64,000 bases of DNA from Shewanella frigidimarina (GTDB lineage: Bacteria > Pseudomonadota > Gammaproteobacteria > Enterobacterales > Shewanellaceae), in NCBI RefSeq assembly GCF_003797125.1, contig NZ_RKKE01000004.1, positions 62,001 through 126,000 on the forward strand, read 5' to 3'. This document shows positions 8,781 through 17,884 of the stretch, piece after piece. Below the pieces are notes generated by a model. That model was not told where the DNA came from. It saw nothing but the letters and a program-made list of their open reading frames with translations, and did no database searches. How positions within the stretch are numbered: the stretch's first letter is position 1; each line of letters begins with the position of its first letter. The position numbers were made by a program, and so were the translations under genes.

Positions 8781-9461
8781 TTACAGCTGGGTAAACTGTC
8801 TAATTAAATTGTGATACACATTATGTAGATTATCTAGCTCAGCGCGGTCAGTGTTGTTGGCTTTGATCAAGTTTTGAATACTTTGATCAAGCTGATACAA
8901 GGTTTGGCGTAAAGTCACATCGGCCACCATACTTTGCATCCACGTAATAGCTGCAATGCGTTGCCCTCGAGTTACTGCAGTCACTTTATGCAAACTACTC
9001 GACGGGTATACTACGGCGTATCCAGCAGGTAACTTAATTTGCTGCTGGCCAAATTCGGTGGCAATAACTAACTCACCACCGTCATACTCTTCGGGTTCAC
9101 TCAAAAATACCGTCATTGATACATCACTACGGATCACCTCTGAGGTATTAGGGAGCCGCATGATGGCTGCATCAACATGGTAACCATACTCTTCAGTTTC
9201 GCTATAACGATTAAAGCACGGCGGAAATATTTTATGCGGTAACGCCGCTGATACAATTTTAGGCGTTTCGCCAATACGCGCCAATAGTTGATTAGCTAGT
9301 TGGCGCACATTAGCGTGTTGTGCATCTGCTTGATTGTTATTTTTAACCGACGCCGCCATTCCCATTGCGGTTTTACGACCATCGCCCCACGGACATTCAG
9401 CCAGTTGCTGACGATAAGCACCGACATCCTGTTTCGAGAGAATTTGTTCAATAACAATCAT
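8781..9461 (-). CDS. piuC: PKHD-type Fe(II)/2-oxoglutarate hydroxylase PiuC
   Basis: 226 residues. The double-stranded beta-helix metal site is visible: HVD (YGYHVDAA, near residue 96), the distal His in SSSLHKVTAV (near residue 158), and Arg in TRGQRIAA for 2-oxoglutarate. This matches the YbiX/PiuC family, usually encoded beside catecholate siderophore receptors. AAAGGT precedes the ATG. It begins 14 bases after the TonB receptor gene and should share its Fur-controlled transcript. Confidence 0.9.
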   Translation of the reverse strand: MIVIEQILSKQDVGAYRQQLAECPWGDGRKTAMGMAASVKNNNQADAQHANVRQLANQLLARIGETPKIVSAALPHKIFPPCFNRYSETEEYGYHVDAAIMRLPNTSEVIRSDVSMTVFLSEPEEYDGGELVIATEFGQQQIKLPAGYAVVYPSSSLHKVTAVTRGQRIAAITWMQSMVADVTLRQTLYQLDQSIQNLIKANNTDRAELDNLHNVYHNLIRQFTQL

Positions 9462-9475
9462 GCAAATACCTTTAA

Positions 9476-11797
9476 TTAAAACTCATATGTCATCGACAAT
9501 TTAGCATTACGGGCGTCACCTAAGTACATAAATGAGCCAGAACGATAAGCTGCAGTCCAATATTCTTCATTCAATATGTTACCTACGTTTATGCGGAAAG
9601 TTAAATCCTCAGTGGCATTGTAACTGGCAAATAAATCAACTACTTGATAGTTAGGCACCACAATGCTGTAACGGCTATTGTCGCTATCATAACCTGCTGC
9701 AGTGTCTGGTTGTCCGCCATACATTTCACTTTGATAAGTGTAGCTACCACCAAATACAAATGATTCGGTTAGCTCATAACGCAGTTGTAAATAAGCGCTT
9801 TCGTCAGCAAAGTTACTTAGTACTAAACCAATGTTAGCTGGATTGTAAGACTGTAAAATTTCTGAATCCATTTTGGCAGCCGAGAATTGTATGCTGAGCT
9901 TGTCAGTAATATTTCCGACCATGCCAAACTCAATGCCTTTAACGCGGTTTTTACCCGTGTTAAGTGTACCTAGCGTTGAGTAACTGTCGCCAACACTTTC
10001 CATTACATCACTTTTAGTGATTTGGAAAATCGATGCCGAAAACATCATTTTGTCATCAAACAACATCCACTTGGTACCGAGCTCTAGGTTTTCAACAATT
10101 TCGGCATCAGCTTCAGCAGCTTGCTCTTGCGTCCCACAAATACCACCGTAACCACAGTTAGCACCTAAATCAGACTCTCCGCCGTTGATGTTGGTTGCAG
10201 TACTGTAGTTGGCGTAGATATTGGCATCTTCAGACAAGTCATAAACTAAGCCAATATTACCGTTATACATGGTATCGGAATAGGCATAATCCACTTCACC
10301 ATCGCGACCTGTTGTGTTGTTACTGTAATCAAAGCTGTCTTGTCTAAAACCAAAGAATAGTGCTAACTGATCGGTCAATTCAACCGTATCCATCATGTAT
10401 GCCGACACGGTTTCGATGTCGTATATAGCATCAGATCCACCATCAACATAGCTGCGATTCATTAACTGGCCGATATTGTCGACAGTATTGCCGTTACCAT
10501 CAATAATACAATAAGCCTCTGATACACCACGGCGACCCTCGGTCAAACAATTACCATCATTATTGTTGGTGATGCTATATACGCCGTTATCAACATTTTC
10601 ATCTGTGTATTCAAGGCCAAACACTAACTTGTGATCAAAACCAAGTGCTTGGGTGTTCCAAAATAAATTGAATTGAGTGCTGACGTAATCAACATCTTGG
10701 TTACCTTGGTGAGTACTAAGCGTTAACGTGCTTGCTCCAGGCGCTGTTGGGTCGGTATCTGCGCGCGTTGTGCCGCCCATCCCTGTTGTAATATAGCCAT
10801 TTTCGGTATGTCCAACGCGTGTGGCGTTGTACAACGTAATGCTGTCATTTAACTCATATTCGGTACGTAAAGTGAACGTGGTGACCTTAGAATTTAGAAA
10901 ATCACCATCTTGAGCATAAACAGGAATATCTTCTAGCGGCTTACGAGTATCTCGATCAAAATAACTGCCTAAATCTGGCACATCTTTCGCGTCTAGGTAG
11001 TAACCATCGGCAGTAAACGACAATGCATCGGTGGCTTCATACACACCCGATAACTGAACACCTTGGCGTTCACTCGTAATACCTTCGCGGCCCGGTTTGT
11101 CTTCTTCAGCCGTTAATCCGTTAAGGCGTACTGCCACTTTGTCTGATATCGGTAAGTTATAGTCCACCGTTAGACGAGTGTGATCGTCAGTACCAATACC
11201 CAAATCGACGCGACCAAAATCGTAAGCTACTGAGGCTTTTTTAGTCACACTATTAATGGCACCACCTGATGAACCACGGCCAGCAAATGTTGAACTTGGA
11301 CCTTTGGTAATTTCAACACGCTCGGTAGCAAAACTTTCGCGAGTGGTCATGCCAGGGTCGCGAAGTCCATCAACAAACACGTCACTACGTGCTTCGTGGC
11401 CACGGATAATATAACGATCACCGAATGCATTACCGTTTTCACCAGTACCAAGAGTAACACCCGCTTGAGCTGACAAAATGTCTTTTAAGTCCGTATTTCC
11501 TGACTCTTGAATTTGGTCTTGAGTTAACACGGTAATCACTTGCGGCGTATCGACAAGTGCAGCCATACGGCGTTTGTCGGCTGAGTTATTAAACATGTAA
11601 ACCGAGTTTTGCACACCATGAACACGAATTCGCTCAATAGATTCGTCTGTTTGCGCTGGTTTACATTTCGCCAATATATCCTTATCACAAGTTTCATTTT
11701 TGGTGTCTGCGGCATATAGCGCTGGGCTACTGAATACTAATGCTGCAGCAACAGCTTGAGCACCTAATGATAACTTACTGTAATTACTAGACTTCAT
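9476..11797 (-). CDS. TonB-dependent siderophore receptor (Fiu/PiuA-like)
   Basis: About 773 residues: a signal peptide, a plug domain (VDTPQVITVLTQDQIQ, then DGLRDPG and VEITKGPSSTFAGRGSSGG) and a 22-strand barrel ending in the aromatic C-terminus MTYEF. ATG 11797 is chosen because AGGA is well spaced before it; an upstream ATG at 11809 is too close to that site. A Fur box lies about 90 bases upstream. The partner piuC suggests catecholate-type siderophores. The protein imports ferric siderophore across the outer membrane with TonB-ExbBD energy. Confidence 0.9.
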   Translation of the reverse strand: MKSSNYSKLSLGAQAVAAALVFSSPALYAADTKNETCDKDILAKCKPAQTDESIERIRVHGVQNSVYMFNNSADKRRMAALVDTPQVITVLTQDQIQESGNTDLKDILSAQAGVTLGTGENGNAFGDRYIIRGHEARSDVFVDGLRDPGMTTRESFATERVEITKGPSSTFAGRGSSGGAINSVTKKASVAYDFGRVDLGIGTDDHTRLTVDYNLPISDKVAVRLNGLTAEEDKPGREGITSERQGVQLSGVYEATDALSFTADGYYLDAKDVPDLGSYFDRDTRKPLEDIPVYAQDGDFLNSKVTTFTLRTEYELNDSITLYNATRVGHTENGYITTGMGGTTRADTDPTAPGASTLTLSTHQGNQDVDYVSTQFNLFWNTQALGFDHKLVFGLEYTDENVDNGVYSITNNNDGNCLTEGRRGVSEAYCIIDGNGNTVDNIGQLMNRSYVDGGSDAIYDIETVSAYMMDTVELTDQLALFFGFRQDSFDYSNNTTGRDGEVDYAYSDTMYNGNIGLVYDLSEDANIYANYSTATNINGGESDLGANCGYGGICGTQEQAAEADAEIVENLELGTKWMLFDDKMMFSASIFQITKSDVMESVGDSYSTLGTLNTGKNRVKGIEFGMVGNITDKLSIQFSAAKMDSEILQSYNPANIGLVLSNFADESAYLQLRYELTESFVFGGSYTYQSEMYGGQPDTAAGYDSDNSRYSIVVPNYQVVDLFASYNATEDLTFRINVGNILNEEYWTAAYRSGSFMYLGDARNAKLSMTYEF

Positions 11798-11883
11798 GCT
11801 TAACATCATCCTGTTATTAATAAGCGTTAACTAAATTTCATTTATGTGATGCACTTTACATAAATGAAACAAAGATCGCAAAC

Positions 11884-11902
11884 GCAAATCATTATCATTT
11901 GT
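11884..11902. promoter_or_regulatory. Fur box upstream of the TonB receptor operon
   Basis: GCAAATCATTATCATTTGT matches the palindromic Fur consensus (GATAATGATAATCATTATC) at its core AAT-CATTATC-ATT. Position about 90 bases before the receptor start codon. It predicts iron repression of the receptor and piuC. A second inverted repeat, AATAAC-AATC-GTTATT, lies further upstream around 11970-11990. Confidence 0.8.
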
Positions 11903-12034
11903 GTAAAGATTCATTAAATATGAAATTAAACTAACAAAAGGACGAAATAAGCTGATAGGTAGCCGTTATTAATAACAATCGTTATTGATAACCGTTTGAA
12001 TACCGCTCAGAAACAGCGGCCTGGTCGACATAAA

Positions 12035-12421
12035 TTAACTGACTTGATAAAGCTCTAACGGTAAACCGTCTGGATCGCTAAAAAAGGTATATTGTTTACC
12101 GGTATATTCGTCAATGCGAACGGGCTCGACAGAGATATTGCTCAGCTGCAAATGCGCCACGACCACCTCGATATCATCGACTTTGAACGCTAAGTGACGC
12201 AAACCCTGGGCTTCTGGATAACTGGGTCTTGGCGGTGCATCATTAAATGAAAATAACTCAATTTGGCTACCATCGGGCAAAGCTAAATCCAGTTTGTAAG
12301 AATCGCGTGCTTGACGGTAATGCTCGGCAACAATTTTTAGCCCTAATATTTGCGTATAAAATGCTTTTGAACGTGGGTAATCGGCACAGATAATCGCGAC
12401 GTGATGAATTCCATTTAGCAT
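12035..12421 (-). CDS. gloA2: VOC family protein (GloA2/YaeR-like)
   Basis: 128 residues with two beta-alpha-beta-beta-beta modules of the glyoxalase/VOC fold. Putative metal ligands are His in GIHHVAIICAD, Glu in IELFSF, His in LRHLAFKVDD and Glu in LPLELYQVS, giving an H-E-H-E site. Length and motifs match YaeR/GloA2, which resembles lactoylglutathione lyase but lacks a firmly known substrate. AAGGACA precedes the ATG. Transcribed alone on the minus strand, downstream of phoX and after its terminator. Confidence 0.82.
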   Translation of the reverse strand: MLNGIHHVAIICADYPRSKAFYTQILGLKIVAEHYRQARDSYKLDLALPDGSQIELFSFNDAPPRPSYPEAQGLRHLAFKVDDIEVVVAHLQLSNISVEPVRIDEYTGKQYTFFSDPDGLPLELYQVS

Positions 12422-12476
12422 GGCTGTCCTTGTAAATAGACTATTGATAATTAATCTAATTTAAACAAAAAAATAA

Positions 12477-12505
12477 AACCCTGATAGAACAAGTCTATCA
12501 GGGTT
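12477..12505 (-). terminator. Terminator of phoX
   Basis: A perfect 12-bp stem AACCCTGATAGA / TCTATCAGGGTT with a 5-base loop. Reading on the minus strand, it is followed by a T-rich run (TTTATTTTTTTTG). It separates phoX from gloA2. Confidence 0.85.
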
Positions 12506-12574
12506 GATATACGCTTTTAAAGTCATAAACAAGACTAAAACAAGGTTAATAACTTCCAGAGAAAGTGGCTTAAA

Positions 12575-14635
12575 TTAAACGCCGATTTCACCGCCGTCAT
12601 CTTTAATAAACATCACTGTGGCTGCACGTGGACGAACCGTTGTGCCTGCGGGCGTTTCTTCATCTGCTCTATCAGAGTATGGCCAGTTGCCAGGATGCTG
12701 AATATTGGCAAACATTGCGGTGTAGTCTGGCGACATGGCAAAACCTGTCACTTCACAGCCGTTAGGGCCAACAAAGAAACGCTTAAGCTGAGTTTGGTTT
12801 TCAGCCGTTACCACTTGTTGGTTACCATCTGCATCTACCATCGTTGATGGCACAATCGCTAACATTTGATCGTTGGTTTCTTCGGTAACTTCAGAGGCAC
12901 CGTTATCGGTTTGCACCCACAAAATACCACGTTGATCGAACGCCAAGCCGTCTGGACTAGCAAACTGGTTTAAGTCAGTTAAGCCAGATAAGTTTGTTTC
13001 AGCATCACCATCTGCAGGTGAACCAAATATAAAGATATCCCAACTAAATTCCGTTGCTGCATCACCTTCATCCCAACGGATAATATGACCAAAGTTGTTA
13101 TTTAAACGTGGGTTAGCAGGGTTGGTGCTGTCGGTACGTTTACTGTTGTTGGTTAACGTTAGGTATACCGTACCTGTAAATGGATCAACGGTTGTCCATT
13201 CTGGGCGATCCATTGGTGTAGCACCCACTAAGTCAGCAGCGCCAGCAGTATTTAATATAATCGCGGCTTGTGAGTCAAAGCTGCTCGCAAGCGTGCTTCC
13301 GTCGGCAGTCACCCCATCTAACGTCAGCGGTAACCATTCACCGACACCGTCTTCGGTAAACTTAGCCGCATATAAGGTTCCGGCATTCATGTACTTATCG
13401 CCTACTGTTAAGCGGTTAGTGCTGTTAGCATCTGCTGGATCCCACGCTGCGTCAGAAACAAACTTATACAGATATTCAAAACGAGAATCGTGGCCTGAAT
13501 AGAATGTGATTGGTTTGCCTTCTTCAAGTTTACCAAAGGCACAACCCTCGTGGCGGAAGCGACCTAATGCAGTACGCTTAATGGCGCGCGAGTTAGGATT
13601 GTATGGATCAATTTCAACAATATAACCGTGGCCATTGGCTTCGTTACGGTAATCGTTAGTCGCACTTGAGCCCGTTGGCGTCACATCAAAACGAGCAAAT
13701 TCGTCTAAGCGCTCATCGTCATTACCGGCTAAGTGGCTCCAGCCATAACGAGTGTCAGAAGTCGAAATACCAATGCGCGTTTGCTCTTGCGTTAAGGTGC
13801 CTTTATTAACAAAATAACCCGGCCAGTTTTCTTCACATGTTAGATAAGTGCCCCAAGGCGTATAACCATTACCGCAGTTATTTAAAGTACCGCGCGCTTG
13901 GCTGCCATCTGGCGAATAACGCGTTTCAAGGTGTGAGCTGTACGCTAGTGGGCCAGCAATATCCATCACGGTTGCACCGGTAAAACGACGGTTATGGCTG
14001 TCGTTTTCGACCACTTGCCATCGTCCAGAAACTAATTTAATACGGACAACTGAAATACCATGGGCGTTGATTTCTTTGCGGATTTCATCAATTACAGTGC
14101 GCTTACCATCAGCATCAAACGTTGGGCCTGTTGGATGTAAAGCATCCTGGTCAATGTATTCGTGGTTAATACACAATAAACCGTCATCTGCCGAATCATT
14201 CAACGGGAAGAAATGCATACCATCATGATGCATACCGACGGAGTTTTCCTGATCGATAGCAGTATTACTGCCATCGGCTTTCCACGCTGCAGCTTTCGAA
14301 TTTAAGGGCGTTCCCCAGGGTGCTAATACATAAGCTGAATAGCCAGCAGCTACCGCCACGGCATCGATTTTAGAACCGGCAATCGACTCAAAACCTAATA
14401 CTGCAGAACTCTTCGTTGGTGCTGTTGGCGTGGTCGGCGTTGTTGGCGTTTCTGCAACGGTATCATTGTCAGAGCCACAAGCACTTAATCCGAAGCCACC
14501 AAACGCTGTCATCGCACTAAGGCCTAAACCACGCTTAACAAAATTACGACGTGATAGATGATTCTCCATCACTTCATTGAAGGGGGTATTTTTACTGTTG
14601 TTAAAACGAGTTGGATCAAATGTCGCCTTGCTCAT
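12575..14635 (-). CDS. phoX: PhoX family alkaline phosphatase (DUF839), Tat-exported
   Basis: 686 residues. The N-terminus carries a twin-arginine signal (LSRRNFVKRG) and a lipobox-like LSAC around residue 53, followed by a Pro/Thr-rich linker. The body has PhoX-type segments such as GTYLTCEENWPGYF and ASPDGLAFDQRG. Family members are calcium/iron-dependent periplasmic phosphomonoesterases used to release phosphate. AAGGA precedes the ATG. It stands alone; a possible PhoB site lies about 85-105 bases upstream. Confidence 0.88.
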   Translation of the reverse strand: MSKATFDPTRFNNSKNTPFNEVMENHLSRRNFVKRGLGLSAMTAFGGFGLSACGSDNDTVAETPTTPTTPTAPTKSSAVLGFESIAGSKIDAVAVAAGYSAYVLAPWGTPLNSKAAAWKADGSNTAIDQENSVGMHHDGMHFFPLNDSADDGLLCINHEYIDQDALHPTGPTFDADGKRTVIDEIRKEINAHGISVVRIKLVSGRWQVVENDSHNRRFTGATVMDIAGPLAYSSHLETRYSPDGSQARGTLNNCGNGYTPWGTYLTCEENWPGYFVNKGTLTQEQTRIGISTSDTRYGWSHLAGNDDERLDEFARFDVTPTGSSATNDYRNEANGHGYIVEIDPYNPNSRAIKRTALGRFRHEGCAFGKLEEGKPITFYSGHDSRFEYLYKFVSDAAWDPADANSTNRLTVGDKYMNAGTLYAAKFTEDGVGEWLPLTLDGVTADGSTLASSFDSQAAIILNTAGAADLVGATPMDRPEWTTVDPFTGTVYLTLTNNSKRTDSTNPANPRLNNNFGHIIRWDEGDAATEFSWDIFIFGSPADGDAETNLSGLTDLNQFASPDGLAFDQRGILWVQTDNGASEVTEETNDQMLAIVPSTMVDADGNQQVVTAENQTQLKRFFVGPNGCEVTGFAMSPDYTAMFANIQHPGNWPYSDRADEETPAGTTVRPRAATVMFIKDDGGEIGV

Positions 14636-14715
14636 AAATTGTCCTTAGATATGCTCTGAAAATAACGGATCAAATATAGGTATAATTATTTGTCCGTTAA
14701 GATAAGCGTCTAATG

Positions 14716-14742
14716 TGACAACTCGGTTCAAACTAGATGACA
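14716..14742 (-). promoter_or_regulatory. Weak candidate Pho box
   Basis: On the minus strand TGTCAT and TGTCAC occur exactly 22 bases apart, twice the 11-bp PhoB repeat period. The unit expected between them is not conserved. The position upstream of phoX makes it worth recording, at low certainty. Confidence 0.3.
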
Positions 14743-14808
14743 TTAATGTGGCAGTAAAAAGACACTCACCACACTGTCACATGTAGTGGAATCGATATAA
14801 AACTCGTG

Positions 14809-16074
14809 TTAGCGTTTTTTACCGCGTGAAGATGCCGCTAATGCCTTTTTACGTGCTTGTTGTTTTAATGCCGATTTAGTTGTTTTACGGGTAACTGGAG
14901 CAATTAAATCCAAATCTGGCTCAAAACCTGCCAGCCATTGCTGTGGTAAACGTCGGTCTAAAAAGGCTTCTAGTTTAGTTAATAACGGCTCGTCATCGAT
15001 GCTTAATAACGTGATCGCTTGCCCTGCTTTACCTGCTCGGCCTGTGCGGCCAATTCGATGCACGTAGTCTTCAACTTGAAACGGTAACTCCATATTAACG
15101 ACATAATTTAACTCGTTAATATCTAAACCTCTTGCAGCCACATCAGTTGCGACTAACGCGGTCACCTCACCGGCTTTAAATGCTGCTAACACTTGTTCAC
15201 GTACTGCTTGAGATAAGTCAGCATGAAATGCTTCAGCTGCCACGCCAGCTTGTTTCATTTGCTTTACCAGTGCATCAGCACCTTGTTTGGTGCGGCTAAA
15301 TATCAAGCTTTGCAGCCAACTTTCTTGGGTAATTAAATGGCACAGCATGGCGCACTTTCGATTAGCGTCGACATTAAACACTCGCTCAACAATACTGCTG
15401 GCGGTGGTATTTCGCTGAGCCACTTCAATCACCTGTGGTGAGCGTAATAAGCGCCGACTAAAACTGAGCATTCGGTCATCTAAGGTGGCTGAAAATAATA
15501 ACGTTTGCCGTGTACTTGGCAAGCGCTTAAGTACTTCGACAATTTCATCTTTAAAGCCCATGTCCAGCATGCGATCGGCTTCATCAAATACCAAATGAGT
15601 TAATTGTGATAATGACAACGCACGCTTACGCAGCAAGTCTAATAACCGCCCTGGAGTCGCTACCAAAATATGGGTGCCATTGGCTAACTGACGGATTTGT
15701 TCGCCAATGCTAACCCCGCCATAAACCATCACGCTAGTGACTGAACTGCCATAAGCATATTGCTCAATACTACTGTGCACTTGTTGGGCTAACTCTCGAG
15801 TTGGGACTAATACAAGCGCCGTTATCGGGGTCGAATTAATATGTTGAGTGTCTGGCTGAGCAGCTAGATTATCTTGATGAGTCAATAATTGATGCAGTAA
15901 CGGTAATGCAAATGCAGCCGTTTTCCCGGTGCCCGTTTGCGCCCCCGCCATCACGTCTTTACCGCTTAAAATAACCGGAATTGCTTGTAATTGGATAGGC
16001 GTAGGTTGCTGATATTTTAATTCAGCTAGGCGATTAATCAATATGGGATGTAACGATAAATCTGCAAAAGACAT
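14809..16074 (-). CDS. rhlE: DEAD-box ATP-dependent RNA helicase RhlE
   Basis: About 421 residues with the full DEAD-box set: Q motif (PTPIQLQAIP), AGAQTGTGKTAA, PTRELAQQ, TPGRLLD, DEAD, SAT, DVAARGLD and HRIGRTGRAGK, then a basic tail (KKALAASSRGKKR). The RhlE-type helicases act in ribosome maturation and RNA turnover and are often cold-induced. ATG 16074 (MSFADLSL) is preferred because GGAG lies 6 bases before it; the frame opens five codons earlier. Confidence 0.92.
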   Translation of the reverse strand: MSFADLSLHPILINRLAELKYQQPTPIQLQAIPVILSGKDVMAGAQTGTGKTAAFALPLLHQLLTHQDNLAAQPDTQHINSTPITALVLVPTRELAQQVHSSIEQYAYGSSVTSVMVYGGVSIGEQIRQLANGTHILVATPGRLLDLLRKRALSLSQLTHLVFDEADRMLDMGFKDEIVEVLKRLPSTRQTLLFSATLDDRMLSFSRRLLRSPQVIEVAQRNTTASSIVERVFNVDANRKCAMLCHLITQESWLQSLIFSRTKQGADALVKQMKQAGVAAEAFHADLSQAVREQVLAAFKAGEVTALVATDVAARGLDINELNYVVNMELPFQVEDYVHRIGRTGRAGKAGQAITLLSIDDEPLLTKLEAFLDRRLPQQWLAGFEPDLDLIAPVTRKTTKSALKQQARKKALAASSRGKKR

Positions 16075-16350
16075 AAAAACTCCAAACATGTGGATGCGCA
16101 GTTTATCACGCTCATTCAGATTAAAACAAAGGCTCTAGGTAATGCTTGCTTGAATTATCGTTCATTAAAATGGCTGGTAAATGTGATGCTCAACACATCT
16201 TAAGCAGGTCGTGCTTTTTGCAGCAGATAACACTTGACTAAAAAAGTAAGCCTTATACAATTTAAACATGCAAATAAAAAACATGTTTTATTTTAACCAC
16301 TCGATTGCATCACAACATTACACAATCAGATCCCATAACGAGGTATCACC

Positions 16351-16551
16351 ATGAGTTTTTCAATTAGCGGTATTTTCAAGCCAGCCAAGCAAGCTGAACA
16401 GATTAGCAATGTGGCACCTACAGCCCAAGACACTACTGCAACAGAAATGAAAGCTGTAACAGAAAATGAAGTATCTCAGGCTGAAAATACTGCCAAAAAA
16501 CAAGCTAATGGCGGCAGTTGTTGCGGTGGATGTGGTGGCGGTAATCATTAG
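16351..16551 (+). CDS. Small protein with a glycine/cysteine CCxxC tail
   Basis: 66 residues, not recognised as a named family. There is no signal peptide. The N-terminal part is Ala/Glu/Gln-rich and low in complexity, and the C-terminus is GGSCCGGCGGGNH with three cysteines in a glycine-rich setting. GAGGT lies 7 bases before the ATG, so translation is likely. It resembles metal-binding or redox tails, or the core of a ribosomally made modified peptide, but no modification enzyme lies nearby. Neighbours are rhlE (divergent) and a GNAT gene (convergent). Confidence 0.65.
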   Translation: MSFSISGIFKPAKQAEQISNVAPTAQDTTATEMKAVTENEVSQAENTAKKQANGGSCCGGCGGGNH

Positions 16552-16563
16552 TCCACTAGAATA

Positions 16564-17049
16564 CTAAACGTTACCACGTCTGAATAAACGTAAACTGTCT
16601 TTACTGATTAGTTGCGGATACTGCGCTGTAACGTCGAAAAATCCATTGGCATACGCTACTGCTACTGAGCCTTCGTTCTGTTTATTGATATAAGCAAAAA
16701 CAGGGCTCGAAATAAATTGCTTTAAAAACATTTCCACAGCTTTGGTGGCAATGCCTTTGCCCCAATGTTCACGTCCAATCCAATAGCCAACTAAACGCAT
16801 TTGCGGATCTGACTTTGCGGCTGCGTCGGTATTAATCCACGATAATACATTACCCACTAAAACATCATCTATCCAAATCCCTTGTGCTATCGCCTTTTCA
16901 TTTGCTAATACTTTTTGCTGCCAATGCAGGTTAAAAGCTTTACGTTTACGCGGCACAAAGTCTGCCATTTTATTAGCAATAGGGTCGTTTTCAAATTCAA
17001 ACAATATATCTAAATCTGCTTCAGTAATGGGATGAAGAGAAATATTCAT
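16564..17049 (-). CDS. GNAT family N-acetyltransferase
   Basis: About 161 residues. It follows the RimJ/RimL-like GNAT pattern: ITEADLDILFEFENDP at the N-terminus, a beta-strand GYWIGREHWGKGIATKAVEMFL carrying the acetyl-CoA P-loop (R/Q-x-x-G-x-A equivalent), and a late AYANGFFDV segment. The substrate cannot be told from sequence. ATG 17049 (MNISLHPIT) is preferred; an in-frame ATG at 17088 would add 13 residues of unlikely composition. Convergent with the small CCxxC protein gene, 12 bases apart. Confidence 0.8.
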   Translation of the reverse strand: MNISLHPITEADLDILFEFENDPIANKMADFVPRKRKAFNLHWQQKVLANEKAIAQGIWIDDVLVGNVLSWINTDAAAKSDPQMRLVGYWIGREHWGKGIATKAVEMFLKQFISSPVFAYINKQNEGSVAVAYANGFFDVTAQYPQLISKDSLRLFRRGNV

Positions 17050-17361
17050 TTCGGGTTCGCCTTTTCTATGTTGTGTCACCAAGATCATTTATATTATAGA
17101 TAACCTCAGCTCTAATAAGAGATGGGATAAATCGTTAAAAACGGGTTTAATTCAAGTCTGCAATATCAAACTTGCCATGTGTTTTGCTAACAAGGCATAT
17201 TGGACGTATCAATAGCTCGCCTATTGTAAGTCGATTAAACACTGATAGCGGAAATGCCTGTTTGATGACCGTTTATTATCCATAATTGAGGTTATATATT
17301 CTCATTCATCGACACGCTTGACGATGAGTAACCGTATCAACATGCATTAAAGGACTACAGG
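17050..17361. other. Intergenic region without recognised content
   Basis: Divergent promoter region between the GNAT and DUF3429 genes. Nothing was recognised beyond AT-rich stretches and the AGGA ribosome binding site before 17362. Confidence 0.4.
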
Positions 17362-17802
17362 ATGAAAAGCATTAAAACATGGCAATGGTTGGGCTTTGCT
17401 GGCCTTTTACCTTTTATTATTCTCAGTGTATTAGCCTTCAATCATAGCCTATTAGCACCCGAACATACTATGCTAGGGTTTGTTAGCTATAGCGCAGTGA
17501 TTTTAAGTTTTGTTGCCGGTACGCTGTGGGGCAAAGCGGTTATATTAACCTTAGACGACAATATTGCTAAGTTACTCATCATCAGTAATATCATCGCACT
17601 CGCCTGTTGGATTGCACTGTTAACGCCGTTTGCATTATCCGCGCTAATCCTACTCGCCAGTGGTTATCTGTATTTATTGTATATTGAGTTTAAAGCCAAA
17701 CAATTATCAACCACCACCAGCTACCTCACATTACGCACAATATTAACCAGTGCTGCTGTAGTATGCCACATTATTGTCATGCTCAGTCTTTTTAGCGTTT
17801 AA
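17362..17802 (+). CDS. DUF3429 family inner-membrane protein
   Basis: 146 residues with four or five hydrophobic segments (about 9-25, 35-53, 67-84, 88-105, 122-144). The pattern W-GFAGLLPF, then SFVAGTLWG between helices 1 and 2, matches DUF3429. Function is unknown. AAGGACTACAGG precedes the ATG. Single-gene unit closed by a strong bidirectional terminator shared with the next gene. Confidence 0.75.
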   Translation: MKSIKTWQWLGFAGLLPFIILSVLAFNHSLLAPEHTMLGFVSYSAVILSFVAGTLWGKAVILTLDDNIAKLLIISNIIALACWIALLTPFALSALILLASGYLYLLYIEFKAKQLSTTTSYLTLRTILTSAAVVCHIIVMLSLFSV

Positions 17803-17820
17803 CAACATGTTAACTCGAAC

Positions 17821-17852
17821 AAAAAGCCCATGCTTTACAGCATGGGCTTTTT
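17821..17852. terminator. Bidirectional terminator
   Basis: AAAAAGCCCATGCT and AGCATGGGCTTTTT form a perfect 14-bp stem with a TTAC loop. The A and T runs on both sides serve both the DUF3429 gene (+) and the penicillin-binding protein gene (-). Confidence 0.9.
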
Positions 17853-17884
17853 GTTTATTGCAGCAAGCTGACTGGCTTCACCAT

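Noticed and set aside
11970..11995. AATAAC-AATC-GTTATT as a second Fur box
   Set aside because: Only a short inverted repeat; match to the Fur consensus is poor compared with 11884-11902.
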